From assembly GCF_963678635.1 (NCBI RefSeq), contig NC_087063.1, positions 53,709,074-53,773,073 on the forward strand: DNA of 64,000 nucleotides. The letters run 5' to 3'. Both the position numbers and the translations under genes were made by a program. Position 1 is the first letter of the stretch. Every line of letters begins with the position of its first letter. This DNA is from Symsagittifera roscoffensis. Lineage: Eukaryota; Xenacoelomorpha; Acoela; Convolutidae. Below, one piece after another: positions 8,431 to 18,180 of the stretch. A model generated the notes under the pieces. The model worked only from the letters and a program-made list of their open reading frames with translations, searched no databases and had not been told where the DNA came from.

Positions 8431-11400
8431 AAGTATCCTTTGAAGTATCCTTTGTTGTACTTTATCTATCCCCTGATGGCCCATTTGGTCGTGTGATCTG
8501 AAGAGCACTTCCGTTTGGTACAGTTGTGGTAGTATGATGAGGTTGTGTTTGTATAATATCTTTTCCTCATCTCTTCTCTTGCACGCTACCACCCCTTCCG
8601 CTGTGTGGTAAAGCAAGTCTCTCTTTTCTTTGTAGAACTGGCTCAAGATCTTGTAGCTGTCTTCCTCAAGTTCCCCCTTCTCCTTGACTCCAGAATGGAT
8701 CCATTTGGAGAGGTTACTTGTCATTTTGTCATTCTTCTGGGCCCTTATTAGGTCAGACAGTCTATATCTCGCCTTAACGTGCTCCTTTAACGCCATGATC
8801 TGTCCATTCATCTCACCAGGATTGTGGATGTCATCGCTCAGTTTCACACATATTATCCTTTTCATGATCTTCATGTCGTCCTCTGGTACCAGATTCGTTC
8901 TGACGTTTGAGTTGCACGATAGTTCCCTAAGAGGCTTTCTTGAAACTGCTATTTTCTCGAGCTCTTCTCCACCTCGTACCTCTTGCATTTCCAGATTGTA
9001 CGTTCCTGAAGATGGATCTGTCTGTAATTCCCTGTCGTGCTGTCTCATCTTCTCTTCCGCCAGTATCATACATAGACTGTCTTGATCCTCACTGTTCTCG
9101 TCCGAGTCTTCATCCCATTCTTTACGCTCCCCGGACAATTTTCCTTCTCCGGTTTCGTCTTCTTCCATGAATCTGGACCACTCCCCGGACTCTTGATCTA
9201 ATCGCAGGTGTTCAATTTCTTCTCTGAATGTCACTTTCTTATCCCTGACTTTTGTTTGCTCCAGAATTTTTTCGGGGATTTTCTCAACTAGTGATCGCAC
9301 AACTTCCTTGCTATCAGTGGTGATTCCTTTTGAGACGTCAGTATTGTTCACTGTTTTTTCTCTCCGAAGTATGGTTAGTTCCGGTGCCTCCTGACTTTTC
9401 CCTTGGATCACGGGTTTGTCATCCGATAGTTTCTCAAGCAACCTCATTAAGTCTTCATCTATTTGGACTGTTCCCTCCTCTACCTGGGTGAGATCGTGAC
9501 CTTTTGCCTTGAGTGTTTCCCTCACGATTTTGGACTTGAGCATTATTCCTACCGGAATCCCTCTGCTTTTCTTCAAGATGGTCTTTTCAAGAGACTCTTT
9601 TGGCAATTCGGGATGATCTTCAATCGGTTTACCTGATTTGTCCAGCCATCTCGTGAGTGGAAGACTGTCGTATGTTTCTTTGTCCATAAAGGAGAAACCA
9701 TCTTTGATCTCAGGTCTGTCCGCCTCTCTTTGTTCTTGTCTCTCGTAGAACTCCGTCTTCTTGCTCAAGCTGTCGGCATTTTGATGTTTGTCTCGCGTTC
9801 TATGTTCAATTATCATGTTGTATCCGTCCAAGCGAACTATCCATCTCCCAATGTAGCTCTGGTCCATTGAGTACGTTTTCAGCCAGCTTAATGCTCGGTT
9901 ATCTACTCGCAGCTTGAAAGGTTCACTGCCTAGGTACGCTCTGTATTTCTCGACAAAGGTGACCACTGCGAACATCTCTGCTTTCGGTGCTCCGTACTTC
10001 ATTTCTGTGTCACTTAGGACTTTGCTCCCGTATGCTATTGGTCTCAAGACTGTCTTCCCATTCCATTCTTGTTCTTGATGGAGAACCCCAGAAATCGCGA
10101 CTACCGACGCATCTGTGTCCAGCACGTACATCCCCTTCTCAGTCGGCATACCCAGTACTGGTGCCTCACATAGTTCTTTCTTTATTCTCTGGAATGACTC
10201 TTCTGCTGCGTTGTTCCACGTGAACTTCTTGCCCTTGTGTCTCATTAATTGTTGCATCGGGTATACCTTGTCCGCGTAGCCTTTGATGAACTCCCTGTAA
10301 TAGTTAGCGAAGCCCAGGAAGCTCATCAACTGGTGCTCTGTCTTCGGTGATTTCCAGGTTAGGACTGCTTCCACGGCGTCTGGGTCAGGTCTGATGCCGT
10401 GCTTGTCTACCATCCTGCCCAAATATTTTATTGAGTCCTTGAGTATTTCACACTTTGATGGTTTGCACTTCAGCCCCGATCTTTTCATGCACGCGAACAC
10501 CTCATCAAGTCTCTCAATGTGGTCTTCTAGTGTTGGCGTTGCTATTACCACGTCGTCCACATAGCACATTACCAGGTTGCCGTACTTCTTCGTCACGCCT
10601 ATCAGCGCGTGTGCCATCAGCCGTTGAAACGTGGCTGTGGCATTGCAGAGTCCAAACGGCATCCGTTTCCATTGAAACAGACCTAACTCGCAGGCGAACC
10701 CTGTCTTGTCCCTGTCTTGTTTCCTTAACGGTACCTGCCAAAAAGCCGAACCTAAATCAAGAGTCGTAAAAAATTTTGCATCACCTAACTTCGAGAGGCT
10801 TTCATCAATTCTGGGTATGGGATAGGCATCCTTCACCGTGACGGAGTTCAGGTATCGAAAGTCACAACAGAACCTCAACTGGTCGCCTTTCTTTTTGGCC
10901 ATCACTACTCCACACGCCCACGGTGACTTGGATGGTTCTATCATGTCATACTCTAGTAACGTCTCGATTTCTTTTCTACACGCGTCCGATTTGTGTGGGG
11001 TCATACGCCTCGCCCCCTCCCTGTGCGGTACCGCGTTTTCCTCAAGTTCTATTTCATGCTCCACAAAATTACAACACCCGATATCCGCCTTATGCCTCGA
11101 GAAAACTTCTTCGTTCCGCTCTAGTACGTCTTTGATGGCTTCGAGCTGTTCATCTTTCAGTTTGCCCCTCAGATGTTCAATCTCCGGCAGAACCGGTTTA
11201 TCTGTCTGCATCTCATCTAGTGTGGGTCGCTCTGGAAAGTTTGAACAGCTCGACAGCCCATCGTCCGTTTCTGACTTAAGTGATTTAATAAGGCCTGAAG
11301 AATATTTAATTTTTTGCAATCGTCTCAAGATACAAATTTTATCCCTGTGATTGGGACAATCAACAACTTCATTTTGTTTTAAGTTCTCAATCGTTTCATA

Positions 11401-14400
11401 TCGAGTTTTAACCGGCAAAGCATATCCCAGTTTCCTCCCTCTCTGTATCGTGATCGGTATGTCAAGGGTATTCAACAAGACACTGACGCAGAGACCACTC
11501 TTCGTTATCGAAAATGATCTTCCTAAAACAGCAGCACTTTGACTATTAGGGTTTGGAACTATACATACTTGCTTATTGTCACTTAGTTCATTGTAGTTTT
11601 TCATCCTTAAGCTCACGATTGCTGCTTCATTAGCTTTTAGCCTCACTCTCCTACTCAAGAATACCGGTGCTTTGTTTTCATTTGCCATTATTAAATTTAC
11701 CGGTTTGATTGCGTACCTCCTATCCGGGTTCCGTATCCTGAACATTGCATTATTTAGATCAATCGTTACGTCGAAATTCCTGATGAAGTCTCTGCCCAAA
11801 ATGAATTGGTCAGATTCATCCAGGTTTTCTACCACGATGAAGCTCATCCACAGGTTACGTTCTCCCAAATTGAGGGCTATTATCGGCGTCCTGCCTAGCA
11901 CCCGAAGGGCCCCTTTGTTCGCAGCTGACAGCCGTATTCTCGAGTCTATCAAATCATCTTTGTTGAAGCCCATTCGCTCCCAAGTCTCAATTGGTATGAC
12001 ACTCAAGACCGCTCCCGTGTCAAGTAACCCACGTAACTGAGTCTTCTTTCCACTTATGTCCAACACGTGCCCTGTCACGTCTGCTTCCGTTCCGATGTGC
12101 ATTGCATCTTCTTCAAGCATAGCACAGTGTCCAATCGATCTTACTTTCAATTCCTCCTTCCCTACATAGATTTGTCCAATCAGGTCTTCGTCGCATGTTA
12201 TCATCGTCTTGGTATAGATGTTGATTCCATCTATGTTTAGCATAACCTCGTGTGGACCGTAAGCTTCAGTGTATCTGTTATCAACACGTACCGACTTGCT
12301 GCCCCCTCTCGTGAGTAGTGCCCTGAGCGCTCTAGAAGTAGTTTGTGGACTTATTCCACTCAAGTAGTCTGCATACACGTCAATGTGCATTATCGTCTGG
12401 TCGCTCGGCTCGCTCAAGTTTCTGGTTACCTCGTGTCCGCCCACTGTGATTATCCACATTATTCTTGCTCCGATTTTCGATATTCCAAAAGGTTTACCTG
12501 TCACCATTTTCACGGTGTTACAATTCCCGGTCTTCATTGAGCCCGTTCTAGCCTCTGGTTTTGAGTTTGATCCGGTTAATGCTTCGTTAAAATTCTGTCT
12601 CTCGATCTCCAACTTTAGTCGTTGCTCTATTTCTTTCGCAGCCAGATCTTGTTTCACTTTGGCAATTGCTTCCGTCGCCGCTCTCTCATAATTTATCTCT
12701 AGAGAGCTCCCGGCCGCGGACTCTAACGCACTGCTAACATGTGTTACAGCTTTCACTGTCTTCGTCGGCAATTCGGTGTTTGGTGCCCCTAAGTTCCTAG
12801 ATTCGAACTCGTTTTGCCTGTTCCGCTGATTCTGCACCGCCGCTAATGCCAACTTATGTTTGGGGTGATTCTGGTCCTTGACCGCTTCCCAGAACAAGGG
12901 ACAATCCATTCTGAAGTGCCCCTCCTGGTTACAGAAAAAACATCTGGCGCCTATCTTGATGATTAAGCCATTATAGTACTCGTGTTCCTCCATCTGACTC
13001 ATGTCCTCCTCATCCGGTGCATAACCTAGGCTCTTCATGCCTTGTTTGTACGTTGTGCAGTCAGCCACATGATGATCCGCTGACCCGCAGTTCGCGCATG
13101 ATCTGCGCTTATCCATATCATCTCTAGGTTTGTACCATGATGACCTCTGGGGTTGGCTTCCCCCTTGCGTGTTCCTGTTTTCAGAATATGAGTACTTCTT
13201 AGGTTTCATCAGCATGTATTCTCTTGATTTCTGTCTCATTTCTTCTGGGGTGGGTGCGCTGTCCTTCGACAACGTGTAGTATGTTGCTAACATTGTCCTT
13301 AAGTCATCACTTTTCACCCCATCAATGAACTTCGAGGCAATGCTAAAGTTCCGTCTGTTTGTCGACTCCTCTGGGTCACTCCTCCTTCTCAAGCTCTCGA
13401 GGTCATCTAGGAACCGATCTATTGACTCGTCGTCCCTCTGTCTCCTTTTTTCAAATCGCATCATCGCTTGATGACCCTTCATGCCTGAGCCAAATCTGTT
13501 TAACAGTATTTCAAAGATTTTGTCCGCGGTGTCGCGTTCTTCTTCTTTCTTCGCAACCACACACTTTAATGCCGTGCCTTCTAAATTGCTGAGTATGGCT
13601 GTGCACGCTTGTCTTTCGTCACTCAAGTTATCTTGCTCTAGATGTAGTCTCATCACTTCCACCCAAGTGTCAATGCATCCATCGGAGTCATCTTTGAATT
13701 CTTTTGGCTTCTTGAATGTTTTTCTTGATTTTCCCTCTCTCCTGTCGCTCGAGTCAGTGTTCCTCGTGGCGAAGGCTTCTAGAGTCCTGTTCATCATCTC
13801 CCAAGTGCTGGCCCATGTCATAGCATCCGGTCCTGAGTTGCTGTTGGCTGTTGAATCTCCCGGACCAGTCGTCGTGTTCGACGTTCCACTCTTCATTATT
13901 GTTTTCGCAGCTGTTGGTGCTATGCTTATCGCATCCCTGGGTATGGGCAACGGTGTCGATTGCCGTTTGTTTCTTTGTGGTTCTACAAAATCAACTCTGG
14001 TGCCTTGCGTACGATCCGCTGCCGGTCTCTCTTGTGGTGTAGAACATCTCAAGATTGCATCCAACTTCGCCTGTATTGCACACGAACTCTCTGCTTGACT
14101 CTTGCTCATTGTGTCCATTCTCCTTTCCAGGCTCCCTAATTGGCTGTTAACATCATCATATCGGTTCTTCAACTGTTGCATGTCTGTTTTGATGTTCTTT
14201 TCTCGTTCTTCATTGGTGGCCTCTACCTTGTCTGACATTTCCTTGAGTCTCTCCTCTGTTGCTTTAGCTAGGTTAAAATAACTGTCTAGATACTCGTGCT
14301 TGTTGTATCTTATCTCCTTTTTTATCACCTCTCTGTCTTCTTCACTGTTCTTAAGTCTTTTGTCGATCTGATTTAATTTCGCCAACAAATCGCCCAGCTC

Positions 14401-14982
14401 AATGGTAGTCTCTTCATGGTCAGCCGTGGGTTTCTCTTCGGCCATAGCCTCTGCTTTAGCTTGTTCCTCATTCTGGCCGGTTTCTGTCGCTTTCGTGCTC
14501 ACTGTACCAAATGTTCGTGCTCTTTCTGCTTTTGGCTCTTCAGTCACGTTTTCTCTCGTTTTTATTCCGAACATTATTCCCAATTTTTCCGTAAAAGATG
14601 TCCTCTTTACTTGAGAGTCTTCTTTCACCGTTTCTTCGATGTTGCCTATTGCATCTTCCGCGTCATCTATCGGTGAGAACTCTATGGGTTTCTGGTTCGG
14701 TTCCTCTGTATTGGGCATTGGAGTTGACTCTGTCGCCATCTTCCCTGTTTCATCCACACTTTGATCGGGTGTCTCTAGATCAATCTCGATGGTGGGTTCT
14801 ACTCTCTCCCCTTCCGTGCCCTCTTTCGCCCTGTTCTCCGCTGTACTCCTTGGGCTGACCATGTTAACTGAAAAGTTCTTCTTTGTTATCTTCGGACCCA
14901 TTGGTGTTGCTTTGCGTAGCGACGAATTATACCTTGCTTCGGTCGATCTTTTTTCAGCTACCGGTACCCTGCTCCGCCTCAT
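8413..14982 (-). CDS. Ty3/gypsy-type Gag-Pol polyprotein (truncated in integrase)
   Basis: 2189 codons in one frame. Residues 195-300 are a predicted coiled coil. About 405-600 is a retrotransposon capsid-like helical region. Two CCHC knuckles sit at 629-642 and 681-694. A retropepsin-type protease has DTG at 988-990 and ILGRD at 1061-1065. Reverse transcriptase spans about 1310-1520, with LDL (Asp1409) and the YVDD box at 1474-1477. RNase H spans about 1590-1745, with Asp1624, Glu1669, Asp1694 and Asp1737. A charged spacer of about 400 residues follows. The integrase zinc finger begins with His2164 and His2169 but stops at 2189 through the deletion. Gag and Pol are fused in one frame, so no frameshift signal is needed for Pol. 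RT and RNase H residues are intact; integrase is not. The family is widespread in invertebrates. Confidence 0.93.
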   Translation of the reverse strand: MRRSRVPVAEKRSTEARYNSSLRKATPMGPKITKKNFSVNMVSPRSTAENRAKEGTEGERVEPTIEIDLETPDQSVDETGKMATESTPMPNTEEPNQKPIEFSPIDDAEDAIGNIEETVKEDSQVKRTSFTEKLGIMFGIKTRENVTEEPKAERARTFGTVSTKATETGQNEEQAKAEAMAEEKPTADHEETTIELGDLLAKLNQIDKRLKNSEEDREVIKKEIRYNKHEYLDSYFNLAKATEERLKEMSDKVEATNEEREKNIKTDMQQLKNRYDDVNSQLGSLERRMDTMSKSQAESSCAIQAKLDAILRCSTPQERPAADRTQGTRVDFVEPQRNKRQSTPLPIPRDAISIAPTAAKTIMKSGTSNTTTGPGDSTANSNSGPDAMTWASTWEMMNRTLEAFATRNTDSSDRREGKSRKTFKKPKEFKDDSDGCIDTWVEVMRLHLEQDNLSDERQACTAILSNLEGTALKCVVAKKEEERDTADKIFEILLNRFGSGMKGHQAMMRFEKRRQRDDESIDRFLDDLESLRRRSDPEESTNRRNFSIASKFIDGVKSDDLRTMLATYYTLSKDSAPTPEEMRQKSREYMLMKPKKYSYSENRNTQGGSQPQRSSWYKPRDDMDKRRSCANCGSADHHVADCTTYKQGMKSLGYAPDEEDMSQMEEHEYYNGLIIKIGARCFFCNQEGHFRMDCPLFWEAVKDQNHPKHKLALAAVQNQRNRQNEFESRNLGAPNTELPTKTVKAVTHVSSALESAAGSSLEINYERAATEAIAKVKQDLAAKEIEQRLKLEIERQNFNEALTGSNSKPEARTGSMKTGNCNTVKMVTGKPFGISKIGARIMWIITVGGHEVTRNLSEPSDQTIMHIDVYADYLSGISPQTTSRALRALLTRGGSKSVRVDNRYTEAYGPHEVMLNIDGINIYTKTMITCDEDLIGQIYVGKEELKVRSIGHCAMLEEDAMHIGTEADVTGHVLDISGKKTQLRGLLDTGAVLSVIPIETWERMGFNKDDLIDSRIRLSAANKGALRVLGRTPIIALNLGERNLWMSFIVVENLDESDQFILGRDFIRNFDVTIDLNNAMFRIRNPDRRYAIKPVNLIMANENKAPVFLSRRVRLKANEAAIVSLRMKNYNELSDNKQVCIVPNPNSQSAAVLGRSFSITKSGLCVSVLLNTLDIPITIQRGRKLGYALPVKTRYETIENLKQNEVVDCPNHRDKICILRRLQKIKYSSGLIKSLKSETDDGLSSCSNFPERPTLDEMQTDKPVLPEIEHLRGKLKDEQLEAIKDVLERNEEVFSRHKADIGCCNFVEHEIELEENAVPHREGARRMTPHKSDACRKEIETLLEYDMIEPSKSPWACGVVMAKKKGDQLRFCCDFRYLNSVTVKDAYPIPRIDESLSKLGDAKFFTTLDLGSAFWQVPLRKQDRDKTGFACELGLFQWKRMPFGLCNATATFQRLMAHALIGVTKKYGNLVMCYVDDVVIATPTLEDHIERLDEVFACMKRSGLKCKPSKCEILKDSIKYLGRMVDKHGIRPDPDAVEAVLTWKSPKTEHQLMSFLGFANYYREFIKGYADKVYPMQQLMRHKGKKFTWNNAAEESFQRIKKELCEAPVLGMPTEKGMYVLDTDASVVAISGVLHQEQEWNGKTVLRPIAYGSKVLSDTEMKYGAPKAEMFAVVTFVEKYRAYLGSEPFKLRVDNRALSWLKTYSMDQSYIGRWIVRLDGYNMIIEHRTRDKHQNADSLSKKTEFYERQEQREADRPEIKDGFSFMDKETYDSLPLTRWLDKSGKPIEDHPELPKESLEKTILKKSRGIPVGIMLKSKIVRETLKAKGHDLTQVEEGTVQIDEDLMRLLEKLSDDKPVIQGKSQEAPELTILRREKTVNNTDVSKGITTDSKEVVRSLVEKIPEKILEQTKVRDKKVTFREEIEHLRLDQESGEWSRFMEEDETGEGKLSGERKEWDEDSDENSEDQDSLCMILAEEKMRQHDRELQTDPSSGTYNLEMQEVRGGEELEKIAVSRKPLRELSCNSNVRTNLVPEDDMKIMKRIICVKLSDDIHNPGEMNGQIMALKEHVKARYRLSDLIRAQKNDKMTSNLSKWIHSGVKEKGELEEDSYKILSQFYKEKRDLLYHTAEGVVACKRRDEEKILYKHNLIILPQLYQTEVLFRSHDQMGHQGIDKVQQRILQRILHGIGL

Positions 14983-15198
14983 TATTTACAATTGTTATTA
15001 TTTACAATATTATTATCTACAAAAATTCTATTCTAAGGTTTAAAAACTCCAAGGAAAAAGAAATTAATAATTCGCTAAAAACAATTTTTCTTGAACTCTT
15101 GTAAGCTCTTTTCGTGTTAGGTTAGGATAGGGAACGTGTTGTTATACTTGGTGCTTCAACCTAACCTATTACTTTTGTAGTACCCCCTTCCTAATGCT
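14983..15198 (-). other. Leader immediately upstream of gag
   Basis: AT-rich, no frame. It contains a short inverted pair: gttaggttagg near 15117-15127 and caacctaacct near 15157-15167 on plus, able to form a hairpin on the minus-strand RNA. No clear promoter element was found. Confidence 0.4.
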
Positions 15199-15825
15199 GT
15201 TCCAAGACTTTCTCTTTACCGTCCCAAGACCGTTCAGCGTTGTCCCAGTACTTCTCGTTGGTACCTTTAGACCAGCGTCCCAAGACCAATGGCCCAAGGC
15301 TAACGTCCCAAGACCAACGTCCCAAGACTAACGTCCCAAGACCAATGTCCCAAGACTAACGTCCCAAGACCAATGGCCCAAGACTAATGTCCCAAGACTA
15401 ACGTCCCAAGACCAATGTCCCAAGACTAACGTCCCAAGACCAATGGCCCAAGACTAATGTCCCAAGACCAATGGCCCAAGACCAACGTCCCAAGACTAAC
15501 GTCCCAAGACCAATGGCCCAAGACCAATGTCCCAAGACTAACGTCCCAAGACCAATGGCCCAAGACTAATGTCCCAAGACTAACGTCCCAAGACCAATGT
15601 CCCAAGACCAATGTCCCAAGACCAATGGCCCAAGACTAATGTCCCAAGACTAACGTCCCAAGACCAATGTCCCAAGACCAATGTCCCAAGACCGCTTCGT
15701 ACCAAGACTTCTCTGGTCCAAGACTGCCCCAAAGTTGCACTGTCCCAAGACTGTGTTGCTCCAAGACTGTCCCCAGACTGCAATGTCCCTAGACTAGTTC
15801 GGTAGTGTCCCAAGACTCGTTACTG
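15199..15825. repeat. 14-bp minisatellite in the element leader
   Basis: The unit is gtcccaagacYaaY, with a ggcccaagac variant. About 30 near-perfect copies run from 15277 to 15693, flanked by degenerate copies back to 15199 and forward to 15825. The period of 14 is not a multiple of three, and both strands stay open only because the unit lacks stop codons. It therefore does not encode a protein repeat. The array sits between gag and the rest of the leader. Confidence 0.95.
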
Positions 15826-16727
15826 AGTGTCTGGATATAGGATTTCTTTCTTCTTCGTTGTAGGGACTCCTTGGTTGTCTGTACCTTGTACCACCACTCA
15901 AGCTCTAGTGAAAATTTTCCCAAAAACCCTCTCTTGGTTGCCAAATCTGGCCCCCCTTTTTTAGTTGCCTCTTTTTGAATGTTCCCAGCAATTGGGAGCC
16001 ACAACTTGTGTGCAGGTATCTTGTGATCACCTGTTTGTATTAAAAAGCAATCGCAAATCTTCCCCAAAACGCAACAATGTCTATAGAAAAAATAAAATTC
16101 TGTACCGAAAAAATAACAAAACAGAGTAATCGACCCACCTAAAATTCAAAGGAGACAAATGTCAACCTTCTTTCAAAAAAAAATGTCTGGTACCTAATTG
16201 CCACGCGTTTTCCTCCCCCCACTAGTCGTCTTATGAGGTGTCACGAAAACTGTCTATATCCGTTCCCCCCTACCGATCCAACCAGCGTACCAATCTTAAC
16301 TCGAGATAAGTTTTGGATGTCCACCTATTGTTACCACGCGTGTTGATGGCTAATGTAACTAAATCAACGATGTCGATTAACTAGTTACTCTAATTCCCCC
16401 CTTTTTACAATTTACAACCGCCAACCTCTAACCTTACCAGCCCCCCTGCTAACCTCCCCCCTGTTTAGCCCCCCTCTTAAGCCGAAAAATCCCTTAAGCG
16501 CCGGGTGCTAAACCTCTCTTGAGAAAACCGTAGACCTGTTTCCAGGTCTGCTTGAGTAAAAACTGTTTCAAAACAATGGGACTCCGCTTATCCAATTTTA
16601 CACTTATTTCCTATAATGTAATGTGGATTTTAACGATACCCGTTGTCCGACTTGAGAACACCCCTGTGCGTCCTCTTGTAGTGGCCCTGTGCTGGTTGTC
16701 TCTGTTCTGCCCTTGACAGCAGACCCA
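15826..16727 (-). other. Retroelement leader or LTR region, no gene
   Basis: No convincing coding frame. It holds several G6 runs on the minus strand: AAAAAAGGGGGG at about 15952-15963, and others near 16395 and 16440-16475. It also holds repeated CTTGAG hexamers. I could not find paired LTR ends because the opposite LTR would lie left of the window. Confidence 0.4.
15983..16001 (-). promoter_or_regulatory. Weak candidate primer-binding site
   Basis: Read on the minus strand this begins TGGCTCCCAATTGC, the form expected for complementarity to a tRNA 3' end finishing in CCA. It is about 1 kb upstream of gag. No CA-ending LTR terminus sits directly beside it and the matching tRNA is unknown, so this is only a candidate. 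Confidence 0.2.
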
Positions 16728-16843
16728 CTTTCCCACTCGACTGGTCACCTCTTCCAATCAAGTCTCCTGGTGGTGCGTTTCGATCCTTGTGAACCTCTTT
16801 CCCACTCGACTGGTCACCCTTTCCAGTCAAGTCTCCTAGTGGT
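16728..16843. repeat. Two 47-bp repeats at 69-bp spacing in the leader
   Basis: The sequence beginning ctttcccactcgactggtc occurs at 16728-16774 and 16797-16843 with four mismatches. It is separated by 22 bp of unrelated sequence. No frame is conserved. Confidence 0.9.
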
Positions 16844-17809
16844 CCTGTTGGGTCGCAATCTATCTAAAAACCCTTAACAACGCCCCCCACTCGGGCACCC
16901 TACCAAGGTCACTGGTTTAAATTGCTAGATTGATCGAAACGATCGGTCTTGTAAAACAGTATGTGTATACTATTTAATTAATACAAAGGTTCGATCCAAC
17001 TAATTTGGTATCAAAGTCACTGTCTTTTTTCGTTTTATGGTTTTTGTTCCTATTTGTTTTCTTTTTTTGCTCGTGTTTTTGTCCCCCTAGTTGCCCCCCT
17101 TTACTCGGTTAGCTAAGCCTCGTTCGGAGAGCGTACCAGGAAGTTTTCTTGAGTTTTCTTAAAAAGCTATCACGGTACAACCGGAAGGTTTACACATTCC
17201 CGCTGAACCGTACCACCGGTACTCTAGAATGGGCATGTAGCCCGGAGCTGTGTCAAGTGGGTTCGACTCCGTAGTCATGATGTCGTAAAAACACCCAGGA
17301 GCGCCATGAAAACACTATGTAACAGTCGCCTACTTTAGTCACATATGAGGCTTAAGAAAAATAGGCCCTATAACCATTGGCTCAAGAGTCAGGGACACTA
17401 TCTCTTGTGTTTTTCCGCCTCAAGAACGGTCGGAGCCAATTCGGTTCGCTTGCGACATGAGACTGGAACCCATTACAGCTTAAAGGCCACTACCAAAATA
17501 CCCCCCCCCACTCTAGAAATAAAAACGTCCCCATACTTAGGCCTCGGGATACCCAAAATACATGAACGCCGTTAAAAACCGGGTCGGAACCATCCGCTTA
17601 GTTACTTTTTATTGGACAGTGGAACTTTGATCCATTTCAGATGGATCAACCTAAAACTCGCCTTATCTCAACATAACTATCATAAAATGCACTCGAGAAA
17701 TTTAAATTGGAACTTACATATCGACGCACTTGAGTATGAGGAGTAAGTTAAAGATGAGCAGCTTGAGAATTAACTAATATAACTAAATAAGTTTTAAGGC
17801 CAATTAGTT
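16844..17809. other. Continuation of leader or LTR region, no gene
   Basis: Mixed composition with C-runs and several CTCAAG/CTTGAG hexamers. A short stretch at about 17257-17268 (gggttcgactcc) matches a pol III B box, but no A box lies at tRNA spacing. An AATAAA on the minus strand near 17606 could be a polyadenylation signal if this is LTR. Neither is conclusive. Confidence 0.35.
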
Positions 17810-18124
17810 TCAATAACAGAAGTAAGTTTTGTCTCTAGAATCAAAGTCTCTGAATGAACCCTTTGGACACTCGAGTTGTCCACTCTTCCATTCAGAGTCC
17901 ACTCCTTTCCATTCGAATAATTGTTCTGTCTCAAGTCCGTATTCGATTCTCCTGTTTTCAGGACAAGACAGCTCTACTCTCTTGATATTTCGTATCGAGA
18001 AATTGCGAATAGCAATTTCCTGCCTTTTTCTTGAGTAGTTTCCCGCAATTGTTAATTCGGGTGTTCTGATTTCTGACTTTTTCATTTTCAGTTGGTTCGA
18101 GAAAATTGAGCATGACATGCTCAA
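17810..18124 (-). CDS. Unrecognised small ORF at the right end of the element
   Basis: 104 codons from an ATG at 18124. The product is charged, contains five Cys and several aromatic residues, and has no signal peptide or membrane segment that I can see. I do not recognise it. It is the longest frame in this part and lies in the CTCAAG/CTTGAG-rich block, upstream of gag on the same strand. It could be a small accessory ORF, an exon or a chance frame. Confidence 0.25.
   Translation of the reverse strand: MSMSCSIFSNQLKMKKSEIRTPELTIAGNYSRKRQEIAIRNFSIRNIKRVELSCPENRRIEYGLETEQLFEWKGVDSEWKSGQLECPKGSFRDFDSRDKTYFCY
18107..18121. repeat. 15-bp perfect palindrome
   Basis: GAGCATG-A-CATGCTC, seven base pairs each side of one central base. 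It lies close to where the GC-rich, hexamer-rich block gives way to AT-rich DNA, so it may mark or adjoin an element end. Confidence 0.6.
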
Positions 18125-18180
18125 ATCGAATTTTGCAAAATTAAAATTTCACTCCAAAATTGCGTATTTCTCAAGGTCAA

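Noticed and set aside
15117-15167. TTAGG-type telomere repeat (ttaggttagg and its inverse)
   Set aside because: Only two units each, in inverted orientation within a retroelement leader.
15426-15813. Repetitive peptide frames on both strands of the 14-bp minisatellite
   Set aside because: The period is not a multiple of three and both strands are open only because the unit has no stop codon. No start context or flanking coding sequence.
15199-15825. CRISPR-like regular repeats
   Set aside because: The repeats are directly contiguous 14-bp units without unique spacers, and the window is animal DNA.
16990-17003. Plus-strand tggtatcaaag resembling an initiator-Met primer-binding site
   Set aside because: It is on the strand opposite to gag-pol and no LTR end lies beside it.
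17225-17290. tRNA gene suggested by a perfect B box (ggttcgactcc)
   Set aside because: No A box at proper spacing and no cloverleaf pairing.
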